From the NCBI GenBank assembly GCA_011033025.1, contig WFMF01000042.1, positions 496,501-560,500 of the forward strand: a stretch of DNA of 64,000 nucleotides, in the 5' to 3' direction. Of this stretch, positions 58,590 through 64,000 are shown piece after piece. Position numbers and translations under genes: made by a program. The DNA is from Beroe forskalii. Lineage: Eukaryota > Ctenophora > Nuda > Beroida > Beroidae. Every line of letters begins with the position of its first letter. The stretch's first letter is position 1. A model generated the notes under the pieces. That model was not told the DNA's origin, did not search any database, and worked only from the letters and a program-made list of their open reading frames with translations.

Positions 58590-59190
58590 GAGCAAGTTTA
58601 GCTAAACTTGCTTTAACCAGCTAACCTTCCTCTAACCAGGGCCGGCGTCACGAAAAGAGCAAGGAACTACGCTGCGCGCGCGTAAACTATGGATCTAGAT
58701 CTGGTAAGGGCAACTCTATCTTTGCCCTAACCAGCGCCTTGCCCTAACCAGGACCCTGGTTACGCGCACGGAATAAATCACTTTGTTTACCTGTATGCGC
58801 GCGCGTAAGCACCTGGTTAGGTGTTGCTCTAACCAGATCCCTAGTTTTACGCGCGCTCCTGGTTAGGGGAAGGTTATAGGTGCAGTGAACTCTATTTAGA
58901 TCCCTAGGTTTACCTGCGTGGTATTATAGCTTGTTAGTAGTTCACTAGTTCCTTCATCCTTGCTCGTTTCGTGACGCTCCTGGGTTGGGTTGTCAAGCGT
59001 TGCCTGACCCCCTCGCGCGCGCGCCACGACTCGCAAATTGTAAAACACGTATATCCCTGTCTGCATTGCGCGGTTCCTCAGAACAGGGAAGCGCCGTGCG
59101 CGTACACACACCTATGCGGGCTTAGGAAACTCGCAAATTAATTTAAAATTTCAAATAATGAGTCTGACGACGTCAGACAATGCGGTGAGT
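58590..59190. repeat. CG-rich MITE cluster
   Basis: Several pieces of the CTAACCAGG/CTGGTTAG family (58610-58870), a TTGTCAAGCGTTGCCTGACC micro-MITE end at 58990, and a full CCTAAGCCCGCATAGG element at 59040-59128. GTCTGACGACGTCAGACAA closes the cluster at 59162-59180. Confidence 0.65.
59040..59128. mobile_element. CG-rich MITE with 11-bp target duplication
   Basis: GTAAAACACGTATATCCCTG ... CTATGCGGGCTTAGGAA between perfect ACTCGCAAATT repeats (59029-59039, 59129-59139). Inverted relative to the 12128 copy. Confidence 0.8.
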
Positions 59191-59261
59191 CTCCCATATA
59201 AACGGGAGCCTAGTTCATTGCATTATCTATGACTTAGTCTTAGTCTTAGTAAAACGGCCAC

Positions 59262-59640
59262 AGTCGGTTTAATCAACCAGGCCGGTGGCAGCCATGCTGA
59301 GCATGGAGACTATCCCTAGTACACTAGGCGAAGGGTGTGAACTCCTGGGTGGTTTTTTAGGCCACCCGACTGCCGGAGATATCCTGGGCTGAGAGTAGCT
59401 TACCCGTCCAGGACCTCACTGGACCAGTAAGCTACCAACACCCGGTGGCTTCAAACAGACTGCGAAACAAATCAGTGCTTGCCTGCAGATTAAGTCGGAG
59501 ATCAGCCGGAGGTGGCTATGTACCACCTCCCTTCGTCTGACTGAGCCACAGGGAGGTCTGACCCAACCAGACTGTGTAAATAATATTCCCATTAATTGGA
59601 GTTATGCTGGGATCAATGGGCAAAGCCCAGCTATGGGGTA
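59262..59640 (+). repeat. dispersed repeat of about 350 bp, copy 2
   Basis: Inverted relative to 13985-14340, as described there. A second short shared segment, ACTTAGCTGGT...ACCCAGCAGGT, follows at about 59848-59885 and recurs at 61115-61165. Confidence 0.65.
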
Positions 59641-60288
59641 CTACCTGGAAAAGAAGAGAGGGAACTGATTGTTAGTTTTGGTGATGTTTTTGGTGTTGTA
59701 TTATTTTCATTAATCATTTTAATGTTGCTAAATCAGATTTATTGAGAGGGGACATCCTTTTGAAATGGGCTGCAGTTTATAGTATTTATTTCTATGGGTC
59801 TAGATGTACAGAAATTTGTTGCTTGACGGAAGTGGTGAGGTAATGAGACTTAGCTGGTTTGAAGTACGGAGGACCCAGCAGGTGAGGGTGATAAAAGTGG
59901 GAGATATAACGAAATAAAATGTTGTTTACTTATTGGATATAATAAATAAATAAATAAATTAATACATTTATAACACGCTTAGACATTGTTGAATAAATAT
60001 CTGTGAGGGAAATATTCTAGCCATTCAAGCGTGACCTGAAGAAAATCCACACTACTTTGAAAACAAATATCACAGAAATCAAGTTTTAGCTCCACTAACT
60101 AAGTTATCAAATTATCTCAAATTATATTCACACGGAGATCCTGAAGATGGAATATTAATGAATTCCGAAACTGTCAGTAGATTTGCGTGGTTGTGTGAAA
60201 TTGTTAGATTCATTCCATTCATTATCATCATTGAGTTTCACTCATATCTCATTCACTTGATATCATGAAGGATCACATTAAAGATATC

Positions 60289-60650
60289 TCAAGGGATTCC
60301 ACTGAATGCTAGTTCAAAATAATGTGTCTTTAAACCTCGCTTAAATATATCAATATTCGACAAACATCTTAGTTCATAAGGTAACATATTCCATACTCTT
60401 GGTCCATTATAATAAAAAGCATTAAGAGTCCTAGAAAAATTCGGTGGACTTGGTGTCTTTAACATGAAAAAAGTCATCATCCCGGTATTTTCATTCTTTT
60501 TTAGTTTCTCTAAGGCAAAGAAGTTCTTTCAGATATTTGGGTGCCATGTTGTTGATGATTTTAAAGACAAGAAGAGCAGTTTTGAATTGTATTCTGTAGA
60601 CAACTGGAAGAAAGTGTAACTCCTTGAGGTAAGGACTGATTGGTGACCAT
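60289..60650 (-). pseudogene. LINE ORF2 C-terminal fragment
   Basis: Minus strand: LPVVYRIQFKTALLVFKIIN then NMAPKYLKELL, and after a frameshift FYYNGPRVWNMLPYELR and FKRGLKTHYFELAF. This is the classic end of many LINE polymerases. Upstream RT is absent, so it is 5'-truncated. 59641-60288 and 60651-61320 show no gene. Confidence 0.7.
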
Positions 60651-61320
60651 TTCATTTAACCATTCATATAATATGGGAGAGTTGGATAATGGGCTAATTT
60701 TTATAGCAGTAAGAGGGTTGATAATGCAGGGGTCGCCAATGTAACTGCTGATTCCAGAATGATACAAAATTTATTTCATGATGGTGCTGAGGGAACTGAA
60801 CTTTAACAAGTTGTATGAGGAGAAAATTTTATCAGGGCTTCTTGAGTGGCCTTTGAGAGTTTGAGGGAGGAAGCCATACTGGTTGTTTTGTAGTACAAAG
60901 TGAGAACTAACAACTGGGCTGCACCCACGTTGTTACAATATATAAATATAATATGTACCTAGGGGTATTAGTTCTTTTGAGGACAGCTTGTGTACCTGAA
61001 TTATAATGAATTAAGGAAAGAGATAAAAAGAATAGAATAGATAAAGAAAGAGGGGGCTAGGGTGGTTATAATGTAAAATCAAAAGTTGATATACCGTGAT
61101 GGGTTGGATAGTGAAGTTATGATACTTAGCTGGTGAGTGGTACTAGAGCGTACCCAGCAGGTAGAAGGTGTGGATGATACCAACTGCATGGGGAAGTGCA
61201 GTTGGCACACTCGGGAGGGGGAGGTGCGTGAAGCCCCAACTGGAAAGAACCAGGTCCCTGCCCCACATTATCTATGACAATGATGTCTCTCAGAAAAATA
61301 TAATTAAGCATACCTAGCGC

Positions 61321-61480
61321 TTTAAGGACTAGGGTTAGGGTCATGATTAGGGTCAGGATTTGTTAGGGTTACGGTTAGGATTGAGGTTAGGGTTTTTCTT
61401 TAGGGCTATGGATAGGTTTACGATACAGAAAAATTGACGTTTAGGTCTGTGACGTCACTCAGAGCCGTTTATATGGGATA
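61321..61480. repeat. CRE-containing repeat with TTAGGG-like units, inverted copy
   Basis: GGGTTAGGG, ATTAGGGTCAGG, GTTAGGGTTACGGTTAGG and further degenerate units, then AAATTGACGTTTAGG, GTGACGTCACTCAGAGCCG and TTTATATGGGATA. Same family as 37280-37495. Confidence 0.6.
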
Positions 61481-61882
61481 CATACCGACAATGCACACCT
61501 GTCAAATTATTTTCCATAAACGCACCTAGCTTAGTAAATGAAGGATAGCGAATGAGCTGGAAATGGCAAGCGCAATGTGAGACTGAGCAGGGCGTCGACC
61601 AGAAGGGTCCTTTAACGACAGAAAATTTCAATTTTAAAAATTTATTAAATCTTGTTGTTGCCTGACCCCCTGTGTGGCGCTAAAACATGCGTTCGAAAAG
61701 TCGCCTGGGTGGAATTAAATGTTCAATTATACCTTCCTTTTCTATGGTGATGGTTAAATACCACTATCCTTATGTTTTTATGATCAAATAAAGTGTCTGA
61801 AATAAATTCAAATAGTAGTACCCCACACTCTAGAAGTGTTCGACATTGTTGAACTTATATCACATGGCAATTGTTCTACATG

Positions 61883-62254
61883 AGGCGTCTGCATACTTTT
61901 GATCGAAAAATCGAGTTTAATGTAAACACACAAATGTTGCTACGAATATTTTTTCTTCTTAATTCTTTATGCATCAGTTAGAAAACTAAATTCTTCAGAA
62001 ACAAATGGAACTGGATTTTTGATTCAGACCTGCAAAAAATTTTGAGCCCATTTTACTCATATTTTTGCCAAATCTTTGGCCCAAATGGGCTAAAAAAGTT
62101 TTAGAGGCCTAAATCAAAAATCTGGCTCTATTGGTTTCTGAGGAATTTCGTTTTCAACTGATGCAAAACAATTCATGAAAAATATTATTTGTAGCAACAT
62201 TTGTGTGCTTACATTAAACCTGATTTTCAATCAACCAAGTCTATGCAGACGCCT
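61883..62254. mobile_element. 372-bp foldback element with arms of about 150 bp
   Basis: Left arm from AGGCGTCTGCATACTTTTGA to TGGATTTTTGATT; right arm AATCAAAAATCTGGCTC to CTATGCAGACGCCT. The arms are diverged (roughly 80% by eye). The spacer holds a second small palindrome (TTTGGCCCAAATGGGC). No clear target duplication. Confidence 0.7.
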
Positions 62255-62374
62255 TTATAATATTACTCCTACTGTAGTAAATGCCATAGTTTGAATAATT
62301 TGATTTATTAATTCTCAAGTATTTAGTTTTATGCATGCTCATGGTAAAGTTTTTAACTTTTTATAATTTCATAA

Positions 62375-62795
62375 GTTTGTGAGTTCCATAATGAATCTGG
62401 TACTTTTGTTAGGCGCCCGTAACGTTCGTTGGTCAATCGAATGGAATTGGTCAATCGATCAACTCCATTGGAACGAATGATGTGTTTTACTGGTCCCTAA
62501 TGACTTGAATCGTGTTTGAATTAGCAATATTTTGATGTTTCCCTACTAGCTCGAAGATTTTCTATCTAAAACACATCAGTCGATCAAATGAAGTTGATCG
62601 ATCGACCAATTCCGTTCGATCGACCGACGAACGTTACGGGCGCCTGACCTGTAGGCTTGCCTTTTTTCCTAATGTTAATTTTCTATACTTAATGTGGTCT
62701 GGAAGATCCAGTTTAATGCCTAGTGAATCATAGAAACAGTTGTGTGACATTTGTTGATGTAATATCAAAATTGTTTATTTATTTTTTTTTAGTTC
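62375..62795 (+). repeat. CR1-like 3' end, split by a MITE
   Basis: TAAGTTTGTGAGTTCCATAA to TTTTGTTA, the MITE, then TGACCTGTAGGCTTGCC, GGT-CTGGAAGATCCAG, TTTGTTGATGTAATAT and a TTTA tail. It is collinear with 28395-28573 (inverted). Confidence 0.75.
62412..62648. mobile_element. 237-bp MITE, TTA/TGA target site
   Basis: Terminal inverted repeats GGCGCCCGTAACGTTCGT. The related DNA at 28535 shows the empty site (TTTTGTTAGCTGTAAGC), so the insert and a 3-bp TTA (right copy TGA) duplication are defined. GG-starting TIRs plus TWA suggest PIF/Harbinger. Internal AATCGATC/GATCGATC repeats make it strongly foldback. Confidence 0.8.
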
Positions 62796-63563
62796 TTAAC
62801 ATGTATAGATTCGTCCGGGTTATTGCGTGAGGATTTAGCCAGCAGGAGGGGATAAAAAATAGAGCGATAGACACGCTGGCATAATCCCTCTATCAAATAC
62901 ATTCACTGTCTCTATCACATAGTTTCAGTGTGTTCTCCTTTTCAAACAACACGCACTCTTACTGCAACATGTATATACCAAATGTCTCGTTCCCGAGAAT
63001 CTCTAAACATGTAATTACCGTCCCACGTGACTGCACACACGTGCCACTGTTACTGTACCAAATCAAGGTCACGTGTTGCGGCCAAGACGTGCCACTGGTT
63101 TCAGGCAATAACTTTCAGCAAACGGTTTCTCATTCTCTCATACACAGTTTTTGCACTTAATTTCTGTTTCGTTTCGCCGTTCTGGCTCTGCTTTTACTTG
63201 TTAACACGGCGAGAAGAGGTCAATTTACCTCTTTGCATGCTCCTGCAGATTATCGTTATGCCTAACATTCGTCGATATTGTGTTTGTTGTTTTGATTCTT
63301 TGATTGATATTGTTTTGTTGTTGCATTTATAATCGTACAATAGTCCTCTTTGAAACATACTCCTGTTTAATTCATAGACTTATTTCTGTTCATGAACCAT
63401 CCTTCTCCTGCCATCCTCAAGTCAATCCTGCAAAGTTTCAAATCAACCAATCAAAGCACTGAATCTCTTGAAAAGCTGAAATGCTTGTTCTGCCAATTGT
63501 GTTACCAGTTATTTCCATTAGTTGTGTTTTTAGACTCTCATGCAATAACCCGGACTCATCTAT
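62796..63563. other. no gene recognised
   Basis: Overlapping ORFs at 62930 and 63027 on + have no domain I recognise. Confidence 0.4.
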
Positions 63564-63740
63564 AATACATAGACACGGTGCTCTCAGAGTCTATTTAAGT
63601 GTAACCCCTCGACTTCGTCTCGGGATTACACAAAGAATGAAAACTCGTGCGCTGCGCGTACTCGTATCATTCTATCAGATAGAACGCGCTACGTGGGTTC
63701 TATCTGAAATAGATCCCTTCGCGCACCGTGTCTATGTATT
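63564..63740. mobile_element. 177-bp TIR element
   Basis: Perfect 18-bp inverted ends AATACATAGACACGGTGC (63564-63581, 63723-63740), with shorter inverted pieces inside (CTATTT/AAATAG, GAACGCG). No clear target duplication. The final 260 bases of the window (63741-64000) show no recognisable gene. Confidence 0.7.
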
Positions 63741-64000
63741 TTTTTATTGTTCATATCAAGTGAGTCAATCAAGAACTGCACCTCGACCCATGATTTCTCG
63801 AACAACATTTTTCCCTCAATGTATCCATCTGCACCATCATATAGTCATCTGATTAGTGCTGGGCGCTTTTTGTTACTTTGTTTCCAGTCTCCAGGGGGCT
63901 TCCTCTTGGATGGGCACATTTCAGCATCATGTCCAGCTCCCTGGAATTTGCCACAGGTATGATAGAAGCATTGCCTGCTTGAATGGCCGGACCTGTTGCA

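Overview
This is nuclear DNA from an animal. Several host genes have short introns with GT/AG borders, one of them is a receptor-regulated SMAD (a metazoan-only family), and about half of the window is non-LTR retrotransposons, Penelope-like elements, a tRNA-derived SINE, miniature inverted-repeat elements (MITEs) and satellites. Nothing fixes the phylum. The mixture of divergent but recognisable metazoan genes with many CG-rich palindromic repeats would suit a non-bilaterian or other marine invertebrate; that is inference. No rRNA gene, CRISPR array or prokaryotic operon was seen.

Layout. 1-3100: two satellites, a TCGAC-based array that switches strand and a 39-bp minisatellite. 3.9-4.9 kb: decayed retroelement pol. 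4.9-7.0 kb: an intronless telomerase reverse transcriptase (TERT)-like ORF on +. 7-14 kb: mostly gene-poor, with nested MITEs at 11.8-13.4 kb. 14.6-17.8 kb (-): the first eight exons of Integrator subunit 2. 18.4-22.5 kb (-): two rearranged TERT-like pseudogenes separated by a G-rich minisatellite. 24.3-26.7 kb (-): a complete seven-exon mitochondrial sulfide:quinone oxidoreductase. 27.5-28.2 kb (-): a complete SLX1 nuclease gene. 28.6-35.3 kb (-) and 41.9-49.2 kb (+): two copies of one large non-LTR element; the + copy carries an in-frame AlkB-like domain upstream of ORF1. 35.3-36.5 kb (-): a CR1-like fragment. 36.8-38.1 kb: a MITE nest. 39.4-40.8 kb (-): the last two exons of an R-SMAD. 50.4-52.3 kb (-): a Penelope-like element with a GIY-YIG domain between perfect 202-bp inverted repeats. 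53-64 kb: SINE, CR1-like LINE, further MITEs and satellites.

The host genes (transcript 3'-end processing, sulfide oxidation, DNA-junction resolution, TGF-beta/BMP signalling) do not form a pathway and are simply neighbours. The points most worth following are (1) three TERT-like copies in 18 kb, two of them sharing the same internal chimeric junction; (2) the LINE whose ORF1 reads in one frame from an AlkB-like domain through a SAP-like segment and coiled coil to an SGNH esterase; and (3) families of very small CG-rich palindromic insertions with exact 7-bp or 8-11-bp target duplications. Many broken frames lie in homopolymers, and two patches look like degraded consensus next to tandem arrays, so some 'pseudogene' lesions may be assembly errors.
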